Under the pieces are notes generated by a model. The model ran no database searches, was not told the DNA's origin, and saw only the letters and a list, made by a program, of their open reading frames with translations. Shown here piece by piece: positions 33,992 through 41,937 of a stretch of DNA of 64,000 nt. The stretch's first letter is position 1, and the number at the start of each line of letters is the position of its first letter. A program made the position numbers and the translations under genes. The DNA is taken from the NCBI GenBank assembly GCA_022825725.1, contig JAJDWE010000031.1, positions 1 to 64,000 on the forward strand. The letters run 5' to 3'. Origin of the DNA: Gemmatimonadota bacterium. GTDB lineage: Bacteria; Gemmatimonadota; Gemmatimonadetes; Palauibacterales; Palauibacteraceae.

Positions 33992-35360
33992 CGGCGAGCC
34001 GATCGAGCGCCGAGGTGAGAGCTGCGGCGGCTCGGGCCGTTTCCTCGTCGGGCAGGGTCCGCACATCGACGATGAACGCCGCACGCTCGATGCGGCCGAT
34101 GAGCGGGAGGGGGCCGGCGCGGCACTCCGCCGCGAGCCGCTCCACATCGATCCCCGTCACGGCCCAGCCGGCCGAGGGAATCGCGAACCCCGGAAAGGCG
34201 CCTCCTCCGACCATGGCCTCGGTCCGGACCACCTCCACGCGGGCTCCACTTCGCGGTGGCGGCTCGGGGCGTGCGGCGGCCGCGCGGGCTTCGACCGTCT
34301 CCACCGGCTCGCGCAGCATCCGCAGCGCCGGTATGCGCCGGACGGCGAGCTCCGGGTCGCGGTAGAGCATCAGCGTGGCTTCGAGGGCGGCGAGCGTCGT
34401 CTTGTCCACCCGAAACGCCCGCAGCAGGGGATTCCGACGCAGACGCCCGATCAACGCCGCATCGCCGGCGATGATCCCGGCCTGCGGCCCTCCGAGGAGC
34501 TTGTCGCCGCTCCACGTCGCGACGTCGACGCCCGCGGCCAGCGATCCCCGCGCGGTGGGTCCCTCCGGGAAACCGGGCAGGAGATCGGCGTCGAGCAGTC
34601 CGGAGCCGAGGTCGTGCGCGAGCGGGATCCCGTGCTCCCGTGCGAGTGATACCAGTGCCCCGAGCGAGGGGCGCGCCGAGAAGCCCTCGACCCGGTAGTT
34701 CGAGGGGTGGACGCGCAGAATGAGTCCGGTCGATTCGCTGACGGCCGCCGCATAGTCGGAAACTCTCGTCCGGTTCGTCGTGCCGACCTCCCGCAACCGG
34801 CCACCGCTCCGCCCTACGACATCGGGGATCCTGAACGTGCCTCCGATTTCGACCAGTTCCCCGCGGGACACGAGCACCTCGCGGCCCCGCGCCAGTTCGT
34901 TCACGACGAGCGCCACCGCCGCCGCGTTGTTGTTCGCGATGATTGCCGCGTCCGCACCCGTCAGCTCGCAGACGACTTCGCTGCAGTGGTCGTATCGTGA
35001 GCCGCGACGGCCCGTCGCGAGGGAGAACTCCACGTTCCCGTAGCCGGCGGCCTCCGCCTGGGCGCGACCCGCCGCGTCGGCGAGCGGCGCCCGGCCGAGG
35101 TTGGTGTGGAGCACGACCCCCGTTCCGTTCAGCGTCCGCCGCAGCGACGGCCGGGATCGCGCCTCCAGCTCGCGTTCCGCCGCCCGGCGGAGATCGACCG
35201 GATCGGACCGCTCCGGATCGGCTTCCGCGCGGGCACGGTCCAGGGCCCGGCGGAGCGAGTCCTTCACCGTCTCGCGGCCGTAGCGGTTGATCAGGGGGAC
35301 GACCTCAGGCTCCTTGAGGAGCGCGTCCATGGAAGGGAGCCGGCGGCGCGGGTCCGTCAT
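33984..35360 (-). CDS. selA: L-seryl-tRNA(Sec) selenium transferase
   Basis: PLP enzyme of 458 residues converting Ser-tRNA(Sec) to Sec-tRNA(Sec) with selenophosphate. The PLP lysine is Lys287 in Ser-Gly-Asp-Lys-Leu-Leu-Gly-Gly-Pro-Gln; other landmarks are Asn-Gly-Thr-Gly-Val-Val-Leu-His-Thr-Asn-Leu-Gly-Arg (78-90), the Asn-Asn-Asn-Ala-Ala-Ala region (143-148) and Val-Gly-Thr-Thr-Asn-Arg-Thr. Its presence implies selenoprotein synthesis, but no selB, selD, tRNA(Sec) or obvious in-frame UGA selenoprotein gene is visible in the window. ATG start overlapping the lipoprotein stop by 4 nt. Confidence 0.95.
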   Translation of the reverse strand: MTDPRRRLPSMDALLKEPEVVPLINRYGRETVKDSLRRALDRARAEADPERSDPVDLRRAAERELEARSRPSLRRTLNGTGVVLHTNLGRAPLADAAGRAQAEAAGYGNVEFSLATGRRGSRYDHCSEVVCELTGADAAIIANNNAAAVALVVNELARGREVLVSRGELVEIGGTFRIPDVVGRSGGRLREVGTTNRTRVSDYAAAVSESTGLILRVHPSNYRVEGFSARPSLGALVSLAREHGIPLAHDLGSGLLDADLLPGFPEGPTARGSLAAGVDVATWSGDKLLGGPQAGIIAGDAALIGRLRRNPLLRAFRVDKTTLAALEATLMLYRDPELAVRRIPALRMLREPVETVEARAAAARPEPPPRSGARVEVVRTEAMVGGGAFPGFAIPSAGWAVTGIDVERLAAECRAGPLPLIGRIERAAFIVDVRTLPDEETARAAAALTSALDRLADV

Positions 35361-36772
35361 GCTCGCCGTCGAACCGTGTCCGGCGGTGCCCCAGCCGTGT
35401 CCGGCGGCGCCCCGACGGTGTCCGGCGGCGCCCCGAGAGTTTCCGGCGGGACTCCGGGGAGGTCGAGCGTGTCCGGCGCCGATGGCACCGAATCCTGCTC
35501 CACGGCTACGGAATCGCCCTCGGCGGCGGCAGAGTCCGCGACGGCCACGGAGTCCGTAACGGCGGCCGAGTCGGCGGTCGGGGGCTCCGGCTCCGCCACG
35601 AAGGACGTATCGCCGCCTCCCGCGAGACCGCGCACGTTCACCACGCCCGTAACCGAAACCCGGTATGTCCCGGAGTCGAGCGCCGCCCCGAGCCGCACGG
35701 TGATGAACCTGGAGGGAAGGACGGGATCCTCATCCGCGAGGGAGTCGGAGACCGCGCCGGCGGCGGAATCCGGGCTCGGAGCGTCCACTTCCGCGGTGTC
35801 GGCGACCGCGGCCGAGTCCTCAACGGCCGCGGAATCCGCCGCCGCAACGGAATCCGCCGGCGCGGCGGAGTCGGAGGGGAACGTCACCTCATCGGCCGAA
35901 CCCATGAGGCTCGCCACGATCTCCAGCGTTTCGTTGGTCGCGGAGTCCCGAATCGCGAGGCCGGGTTCCTCCGGTTGGGGATTGAGAAGGTAGTCATCGA
36001 ATTCGAGTTGCACCGTCTCGCTTCCCACCACGAGGGCGCGAGCGAGCAGGGGCGGCGTCGTGTCCGGCGCCACGACAACGAACCTCAACTCCGTCAGTGA
36101 GTCCGGCGAGGCCGCCACGAACGCGCTGTCATACAACTCCAGCGCGCGATCGGGAATCATGTTGCGATTGCGATCGACGAACCCGAAGGCCTCGTACTCG
36201 CCCGGCGGCAACCCGCGCGCCGCGAACCTTCCGCTGCTGTCCGTGATGGCGCCGTACGGGACGGAATCCGGACCTGCCCAGAAGATGACGCGCGCCTCCT
36301 CCAGCGGTTGCGCCGTCAGTGCGTCGATCACCTCTCCCTCGACCATGGTTTCAGGGATCTCCGCGCCCGTGGAGAAGCAGAATTCGACCGGGATTTCCAT
36401 CCCGTTGCGCAGGAGATCGTTGATCCCGTCGGTCGGGATCGTGAAACAGTACATGACGCTGTCCCGCCACCCGTCCTCCGGCCGGAGACGCAGATCCGAG
36501 AATCCCGTCTCCGCCTCGTACACCTCCATCGGCGTGACGAACATCTCCCTGGCAAGGCCGTTCGGGATCCGCACCGGTTCGCTGAAACGGATTTCGAGCG
36601 CGCCGTCGAAGTCGACGACCGTCGAATCCGGCGCGGGACGGATGCGGACGATGGACGGCGGGACCTCATCCGGCCGCGCGCCCGGCGGAGGCATCTCCCG
36701 TGCGCACGCCAGCGTGATGAGGAGGGCCATGATCGCCGAAAAGAGCTTCCCGTCGGCGATGAACGCGACCAA
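35357..36772 (-). CDS. Ig-like (Big_5/SbsA type) domain lipoprotein with repeat-rich C-terminus
   Basis: Exported protein of 471 residues. The signal ends Leu-Ile-Thr-Leu-Ala-Cys, a lipobox at about residue 23. Residues 40-135 read as an Ig-like domain (Pro-Ala-Pro-Asp-Ser-Thr-Val, Glu-Ile-Arg-Phe-Ser-Glu-Pro-Val), followed by a carboxypeptidase-regulatory-like segment with Gly-Arg-Phe-Ala-Ala-Arg-Gly-Leu-Pro-Pro-Gly-Glu-Tyr. The last 150 residues are runs of Ala-Asp-Ser-Ala-Ala and a 7-residue Gly-Ala-Pro-Pro-Asp-Thr-Val repeat. This family is common in Bacteroidota and Gemmatimonadota; function unknown, probably at the outer membrane. Confidence 0.82.
   Translation of the reverse strand: MVAFIADGKLFSAIMALLITLACAREMPPPGARPDEVPPSIVRIRPAPDSTVVDFDGALEIRFSEPVRIPNGLAREMFVTPMEVYEAETGFSDLRLRPEDGWRDSVMYCFTIPTDGINDLLRNGMEIPVEFCFSTGAEIPETMVEGEVIDALTAQPLEEARVIFWAGPDSVPYGAITDSSGRFAARGLPPGEYEAFGFVDRNRNMIPDRALELYDSAFVAASPDSLTELRFVVVAPDTTPPLLARALVVGSETVQLEFDDYLLNPQPEEPGLAIRDSATNETLEIVASLMGSADEVTFPSDSAAPADSVAAADSAAVEDSAAVADTAEVDAPSPDSAAGAVSDSLADEDPVLPSRFITVRLGAALDSGTYRVSVTGVVNVRGLAGGGDTSFVAEPEPPTADSAAVTDSVAVADSAAAEGDSVAVEQDSVPSAPDTLDLPGVPPETLGAPPDTVGAPPDTAGAPPDTVRRRA
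35376..35459 (-). repeat. Four tandem copies of a 21-bp unit
   Basis: Units at 35376-35396, 35397-35417, 35418-35438 and 35439-35459, the first three nearly identical and the fourth diverged. They encode the Gly-Ala-Pro-Pro-Asp-Thr-x repeat at the C-terminus of the Ig-like lipoprotein. As in-frame heptamer repeats they may change copy number between strains. Confidence 0.9.
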
Positions 36773-36795
36773 TCGTTCGCGGGCTCCCGGCCCCT

Positions 36796-36812
36796 GCCCG
36801 GAGGTTCCGGGC
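36796..36812 (-). other. Short perfect hairpin between valS and the Ig-like lipoprotein
   Basis: Perfect 7-bp stem (36796-36802 / 36806-36812, loop GGT) in the 50-nt gap after the valS stop. No T-run follows, so its role as a terminator is uncertain. Confidence 0.4.
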
Positions 36813-36822
36813 CCGGCGCGCG

Positions 36823-39513
36823 TCAGACTTCCGCCCGCAGCGATCGGAGCTTCTCCTCGAGACGGGTGCGTTGTGCTCCCAGCGACGTCACTTTGTCCCG
36901 CTCCCGCGCGATGACTTCCTCGGGCGCGTTACCGAGGAAGCCCGTGTTCTCGAGCTTTCCGCGGCTCCGTGCGAGCAGGCCGGCCGTTCGCTCCAGCTCC
37001 GCACGGATGCGCCCCCGTTCGGTTTCCAGGTCGATGACCCCCTCCAGCGGGAGGAAGAGTCCCCCGCCCGAGCGGAGCACGGCGTGCGCCCCGGCCCCGT
37101 CCACGGACGCCGTGCCGGCGCCCTCCGCAACCCGCTCCACGTCGGACAACCCCGCCAGGCGCGCGATGCTCCGCTCCTCCTCGGCCAGAGCCGACCGCAG
37201 GGCCGGCGACGCATCCGCCACCCTGACGCGGACCCGGGTTCCCGGCTCCACGCCGTATTCCGCGCGCAGCGCCCGCACCGTCCCGACAAACTCCTGCAGC
37301 GCCTCGATGCCCGCATCCGCATCGGGGTCGATCCAGTCGTCGGGGCATTCCGGCCACGGTCCCGTGACGAGCGAACCCGCGGCGCCCGCGTCCGGCAACC
37401 TCGCCGCGATCGCTTCCGTGACGAAGGGCACGATCGGATGGAGGAGGGAAAGCCAGCCGCGCATCACGCGCGTCAACGTGTGTCCCACGTCCCGGGCCGA
37501 TTCGCGGTCTCCGTTCAGCCGGTGCTTCGCCAACTCCAGGTACCAATCGCAGAAATCTCCCCACACGAACGAGTGGCCGACCTCCGCCGCCTCGTGGAGA
37601 CGATAGCCTTCGTAGGCCGCGTCCATCTCGTGCGCTACCCGCGCGAGACGACTTCGGATCCACCGGTCCGCGAGCGCCGTCGGTTCCGGCGCGTCCCTCT
37701 CGCCGTCCCAGCGGGCGTGCGGCAGCGCGAACCGCGCCGCGTTCCACATCTTGTTCGCGAAGTTGCGCCCCGGACGGAAGGCGGCTTCCAGATTCTCGTT
37801 GTCCAGCTGGATGTCCGTTCCGAGGGGAGACCCTCGAACGAGCGTGAAACGCATGGCATCAGCACCATACATTTCAACAACTTCCAGAGGATCTATCCCG
37901 TTCCCGAGGGATTTGGACATGCGGCGGCCGAGGTGGTCCCGGACCGTCCCGTTCAACAGGACATCGGTGAACGGCAACTCTCCCATGAACTCGAAGCCCG
38001 CCATGATCATGCGGGCCACCCAGAAGAAGAGGATCTCGGGCGCCGTGACGAGCGTCGCCGTGGGGTAGAACGACTGGAGGTCCTCGGTCTGTTCCGGCCA
38101 GCCCAGCGTCGAGAAGGGCCACAGCCACGAACTGAACCACGTATCCAGCACGTCCTCGTCCTGGCGCAGTTCGCCTTCGCAGGCGGGGCAGTCGTCCGGG
38201 TCCTCGGTCGAAACGACGAGTTCGTCGCAGTCGGGGGCCTCGCAATACCAGACCGGGATCCGGTGTCCCCACCACAGCTGCCGGCTGATGCACCAGTCGC
38301 GGATGTTCTCCATCCAGTTGCGGTACACGCGGCCGAATCGCGGGGGGTGGAAACGAAGTTCCCCGCTTTCGTAGGCGGCGAGCCCCGGTTCCGCCAGGGG
38401 CTTCATGCGAACGAACCACTGGAGGCTCAGGCGCGGCTCTACGATGTCGTCGCAGCGATAGCACCGCCCTACGGCGTGGGCATGGTCCTCCACGCCCACG
38501 AGCCAGCCGCCCGCCTCGAGATCCGCCACGACGCGCTCCCGCGCCTCGAAACGATCCAGACCGCGATAGGCCTCCGGGACGGCATCGTTCATCGCCCCCC
38601 CGTCCGTCATCACATTGAGCACTTCGAGACCGTGACGCTGCCCGATCTCGAAGTCGTTCGGATCGTGCGCGGGCGTGACCTTCACCACGCCCGATCCGAA
38701 TTCCGGATCCACGTACTCGTCCGCGACGATCGGCAGACGCCGTCCGACCAGCGGCAGTTCGGCCTCCCGGCCGACGAGGTCGCTGTATCGCGCGTCCTCC
38801 GGAGACACCGCGAGCCCGGTGTCCCCCAGCATCGTCTCCGGTCGCGTCGTCGCAACCTCGACGTGGCCGCCGGCCACGAGAGGGTACTTCAGGCGGTAGA
38901 GTTTCCCATCCAGGTCGCGGTGCTCCGCTTCCTCGTTCGAGAGCGCGGTACCGCAGCGGGGACACCAGTTGATGATGTAACGGCCGCGGTAGATGAGGCC
39001 CTTCTCGTAGAGACGGACGAAGACCTCGCGCACCGCTTTGGAGAGTGCCTCGTCGAGCGTGAACCGCGTCCGCTCCCAGTCGCAGGAACACCCGATGGTG
39101 CGCAGCTGGTCGATGATCCGTCCCCCGTACTCGTCGACCCACTCCCACACGCGCTCGACGAAATCGGTCCGGTCGAGGTCGAAGCGTGTGAGCCCATCTC
39201 CGCGCAACTGCCGCTCGACGACGTTCTGCGTCGCGATCCCGGCGTGATCCGTGCCCGGTACCCACAGGACATCGTATCCCTGCATCCGCCGCCGACGGAT
39301 GAGGACATCCTGCAGCGTGTTGTTGAGCCCGTGACCCATGTGCAGCGCGGCGGTGACGTTCGGCGGGGGGATCACGATCACGTAGGGCCGCTCGACGTCC
39401 GCGGCCGGAACGTGAAACAGCCCCGCCTCGACCCAGCGCTCGTACATCGGCTGTTCGAGTCCCGCGGGATCGTAACGGGAGGAAAGCTCGGTGGACGGTT
39501 TAGAGTCACCCAA
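36823..39513 (-). CDS. valS: Valine--tRNA ligase
   Basis: Class I synthetase of 896 residues, a normal length. The HIGH-type motif is Asn-Val-Thr-Ala-Ala-Leu-His-Met-Gly-His-Gly near residue 52, followed by Trp-Val-Pro-Gly-Thr-Asp-His-Ala-Gly-Ile-Ala. The editing domain has Ala-Thr-Thr-Arg-Pro-Glu-Thr-Met-Leu-Gly-Asp-Thr. The KMSKS-type motif is Arg-Arg-Met-Ser-Lys-Ser-Leu-Gly-Asn. Cys-Pro-Arg-Cys, Cys-Tyr-Arg-Cys and Cys-Pro-Ala-Cys clusters may bind zinc. The C-terminal 70 residues form the expected tRNA-binding coiled coil. ATG start. Confidence 0.97.
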   Translation of the reverse strand: MGDSKPSTELSSRYDPAGLEQPMYERWVEAGLFHVPAADVERPYVIVIPPPNVTAALHMGHGLNNTLQDVLIRRRRMQGYDVLWVPGTDHAGIATQNVVERQLRGDGLTRFDLDRTDFVERVWEWVDEYGGRIIDQLRTIGCSCDWERTRFTLDEALSKAVREVFVRLYEKGLIYRGRYIINWCPRCGTALSNEEAEHRDLDGKLYRLKYPLVAGGHVEVATTRPETMLGDTGLAVSPEDARYSDLVGREAELPLVGRRLPIVADEYVDPEFGSGVVKVTPAHDPNDFEIGQRHGLEVLNVMTDGGAMNDAVPEAYRGLDRFEARERVVADLEAGGWLVGVEDHAHAVGRCYRCDDIVEPRLSLQWFVRMKPLAEPGLAAYESGELRFHPPRFGRVYRNWMENIRDWCISRQLWWGHRIPVWYCEAPDCDELVVSTEDPDDCPACEGELRQDEDVLDTWFSSWLWPFSTLGWPEQTEDLQSFYPTATLVTAPEILFFWVARMIMAGFEFMGELPFTDVLLNGTVRDHLGRRMSKSLGNGIDPLEVVEMYGADAMRFTLVRGSPLGTDIQLDNENLEAAFRPGRNFANKMWNAARFALPHARWDGERDAPEPTALADRWIRSRLARVAHEMDAAYEGYRLHEAAEVGHSFVWGDFCDWYLELAKHRLNGDRESARDVGHTLTRVMRGWLSLLHPIVPFVTEAIAARLPDAGAAGSLVTGPWPECPDDWIDPDADAGIEALQEFVGTVRALRAEYGVEPGTRVRVRVADASPALRSALAEEERSIARLAGLSDVERVAEGAGTASVDGAGAHAVLRSGGGLFLPLEGVIDLETERGRIRAELERTAGLLARSRGKLENTGFLGNAPEEVIARERDKVTSLGAQRTRLEEKLRSLRAEV

Positions 39514-39610
39514 GGGGCGGCTCCTGACTGACGGGTTTGCGTTGTCGGGAGAACCATCGGTGCGACGGGGAGGGCCCCCGGCGTCCAGGCTGCGGCTCAG
39601 TCTAACGGAG

Positions 39611-39638
39611 GCGCCGCACGTTCGGAACCACGCGGCGC
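39611..39638 (-). terminator. Hairpin after the TonB-like gene
   Basis: Inverted repeat 39611-39617 / 39632-39638 (7 bp, 14-nt loop), 8 nt downstream of the stop at 39646, in the 132-nt gap before valS. No T-run on the minus strand. I looked for a T-box in this valS leader and saw no conserved T-box sequence. Confidence 0.35.
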
Positions 39639-39645
39639 GGCACGG

Positions 39646-40566
39646 TTACGGGGGCCCGCGGACGCGCAGGGTGTCACCGCGCCGGCGGACCTCCTCTTCG
39701 GAACGCTCACGCATGCGGGCCCTCGCCTCGGCGGCCGCGGCTTCCACGTCGTCCCGCAGGTTCTGCATCTGGATGGCCGTCAGGTCGCGGAGCGCCTGTT
39801 CGAAGGCTCGCCGTTGCGGCCCGGTGGGCACGAAGACGTCCGGGTATCCATCCCCGTCGAGATCACCGATCGGAAGCGGGATCGTGACGTCCCCGAGGTG
39901 AATCCCGTCGGGGGAGATGCCCCACCTCTCTCCGTCGCGCTCGAAGGTCCAGTCGCGCGCGCGACGCCGCACATCGTCCTCGAGCTGGAGGCTGTCGAGC
40001 CAATCGCGCAGAATCGCCCGGACCGCGCTGTCCGCCCGGGCGAACTGGACGAGCCTTTCCCCGATGAGCCGGGGGGACTGCGGGTCGAACCACAGCCGTC
40101 TGTCGCTGAAGCGGAGTCGGAGCCGCGAGGCGTTGGTGAGGCCCCGAGGCGCTTCCGGAGCCGTCGGTGGACCGGTGACGATCAGCCCCGGTGCTCCCTG
40201 GAGCGGATCTCCCTCCTCCACCGTTTCTTCCTCCTCCTCCGGCTCTTCCTCTTCCTCCTCCGGCTCGGGTTCGACCTGAGGAGGATCCTCCTCGGGGGGC
40301 GGCACCGGTTCGGGCCGGGGCTCCTCCGGAAGGTCCTCGGGCAGCGTGGGCGCAATTTCGACCACGACGAGGGCGTCGGGCGCGGGCACGGTCTCGATCG
40401 GCGGGAGCGTGAACGGAAGCGAATCGACCCGGACGCCCCCCACCGCGACCAGGAGCAGGAGGTGCAGGAGCACCGAGGCGAGGAGCCCCATCGCCAGCGT
40501 CCGACGCCCGGAACGCTCCCGTTCGCGTCGCCGGTCCGCGAACGCCTGGGGTCGAGTGGGAGGCAC
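39646..40566 (-). CDS. TonB-like envelope protein with Pro/Glu-rich spacer, no TonB C-domain
   Basis: A 306-residue protein. A basic N-terminus and one hydrophobic helix (about 25-43, Leu-Leu-Ala-Ser-Val-Leu-Leu-His) resemble TonB anchors. Residues 60-115 are a long Pro-Glu spacer with runs of glutamate. The C-terminal half has no TonB fold that I can see; it contains a segment Gly-Asp-Leu-Asp-Gly-Asp-Gly-Tyr-Pro-Asp, like a calcium-binding FG-GAP loop, and a final charged helix. The gene follows the secreted protein and TPR genes and may belong to the same envelope group. Function unknown. Confidence 0.7.
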   Translation of the reverse strand: MPPTRPQAFADRRRERERSGRRTLAMGLLASVLLHLLLLVAVGGVRVDSLPFTLPPIETVPAPDALVVVEIAPTLPEDLPEEPRPEPVPPPEEDPPQVEPEPEEEEEEPEEEEETVEEGDPLQGAPGLIVTGPPTAPEAPRGLTNASRLRLRFSDRRLWFDPQSPRLIGERLVQFARADSAVRAILRDWLDSLQLEDDVRRRARDWTFERDGERWGISPDGIHLGDVTIPLPIGDLDGDGYPDVFVPTGPQRRAFEQALRDLTAIQMQNLRDDVEAAAAEARARMRERSEEEVRRRGDTLRVRGPP

Positions 40567-40641
40567 CGATCTACTCGCCGGCCGAAGTCCCGGGCCTGGT
40601 GTGGTGGCCGTCGGACCGGCCAGCCGCCCGGGGCGGAACCC

Positions 40642-41937
40642 TCATGTGATCAGCTTCTTCTTCTTCGCGGCCGGGAAGAGGACGTTGTTGAGGATCAGCC
40701 GATAGCCGGCGGAATGCCGGTGGAGGTCCAGATCGGTCGGGGCATCGCCGATGAGGTGGCGAGGGTCTTCCGGGTCGTGGCCTCCGAGGTAGGTGAAGGT
40801 GCCCTCGCCGAAGCTCCCGTGCAGGTACTTCACGCGTCCGCGCGCATCCTCCTCCGCGAGCACCGTGACGCCCGGCTGGAGACGTTCCCGGCGAAACGTC
40901 GTCGTGAGGCCGTAGAAGTCGGGCAGCACGCGCCGATGGTTCTGGGTCAGCATCGCCGGAACGGGATCGAATTTTGCGCTGAACTCGAACAGCGAGAAGC
41001 TGCCGAGATCGACCCTCCACGGAGTGTTCACCTGGTGCCCGTCGATATCGCTGAAGGCGCTGAGCGTGGGGTCCGTCACGAGGACGGCATCGCGGAAGGC
41101 GAGAGCGTCCGGCCAGTGGAGCTTTTCGCTTGCCGCCGCATCGGGAGGCGATCCGTCCGCGAAGGAGGCGGCGATGTCGGTCCCCGCCGCGGCGAGGGCG
41201 AGTTCCAGCGTTTCCGTCGCCGTGCACATGGCAAACAGGAAACCGCCCCCCTCGATGTAGCTCCGGAGTCGGGCCGCGACGGCCTTCTTCAGGGCCGGGA
41301 CGTTCGGATACCCGAGTTCGCGCGCGATCGCCTCGTTGCGCGCGACTTCCTCCTGCAGCCAGGCCGCGGAAGCATAGGTCAGGTAGAACTTCGAATACTG
41401 CCCGGTGAAGTCTTCGTGATGGAGGTGCAGCCAGTCGAAGTTCTCGAGTTCCTCGGAGAGCACCTCACGGTCCCAGATCTGCTCATAGGGAATCTCGGCG
41501 TATTCGAGCGCCATCGTCACGGCATCGTCCCACGGCGAGCTGTTGGGCGGCGTGTAGACCGCGATCGTGGGCGCCTTCTCCAGGGGCACGGTTTCCATGT
41601 TCTGCGTCTCGATCTCGCGGCGGATCCTCGCCACGTCGGAACCGTCGAGCGTCTCCACGGTGACACCCATGAGCGCGGCTCGCCGACGGTTGGACGGTGC
41701 GTCCGACACGAGAAAGGACCCGGAGCGGTAATTCAGGAGCCATTCGGCCGACTGGCCCGCCGAGAGCGCGCCGAACACGTACCCGTAGGCCTTGAGGTGG
41801 TTCTCCTGTTCGCGGTCCATGGGGACGAGAAGCTGCGCTCCGAGCCCCGAGGCGCCCGCGAGCGAGGCGAGGCCCGCCAGCAGGAAGCGGCGCGCGAGGC
41901 GGCGCCGAACGCGGCATCGTTTCGTCTCGGCCTTCAT
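40642..41937 (-). CDS. Secreted protein of the family often labelled 'asparagine synthetase B' (amidotransferase-like fold)
   Basis: A 431-residue exported protein with an Arg-rich N-region and hydrophobic signal ending near Gly-Ala-Ser-Gly-Leu-Gly-Ala-Gln. The mature part begins Leu-Leu-Val-Pro-Met-Asp, then His-Leu-Lys-Ala-Tyr-Gly and Glu-Trp-Leu-Leu-Asn-Tyr-Arg-Ser-Gly-Ser-Phe. A later segment, Leu-Arg-Ser-Tyr-Ile-Glu-Gly-Gly-Gly-Phe-Leu-Phe-Ala, resembles the glutamine-amidotransferase-like core also seen in the DUF4159 protein of this window. From memory, databases call this family asparagine synthetase B, but I see no synthetase motif and would not trust that name. 4-nt overlap with the TPR gene. 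Confidence 0.72.
   Translation of the reverse strand: MKAETKRCRVRRRLARRFLLAGLASLAGASGLGAQLLVPMDREQENHLKAYGYVFGALSAGQSAEWLLNYRSGSFLVSDAPSNRRRAALMGVTVETLDGSDVARIRREIETQNMETVPLEKAPTIAVYTPPNSSPWDDAVTMALEYAEIPYEQIWDREVLSEELENFDWLHLHHEDFTGQYSKFYLTYASAAWLQEEVARNEAIARELGYPNVPALKKAVAARLRSYIEGGGFLFAMCTATETLELALAAAGTDIAASFADGSPPDAAASEKLHWPDALAFRDAVLVTDPTLSAFSDIDGHQVNTPWRVDLGSFSLFEFSAKFDPVPAMLTQNHRRVLPDFYGLTTTFRRERLQPGVTVLAEEDARGRVKYLHGSFGEGTFTYLGGHDPEDPRHLIGDAPTDLDLHRHSAGYRLILNNVLFPAAKKKKLIT

Noticed and set aside
39514-39645. Possible T-box leader for valS
   Set aside because: The 132-nt gap has hairpin potential, but I found no conserved T-box sequence or specifier-like loop.
40642-41937. Asparagine synthetase B as a functional name
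   Set aside because: The protein has a signal peptide and no asparagine synthetase catalytic motifs; I described it by fold and family only.
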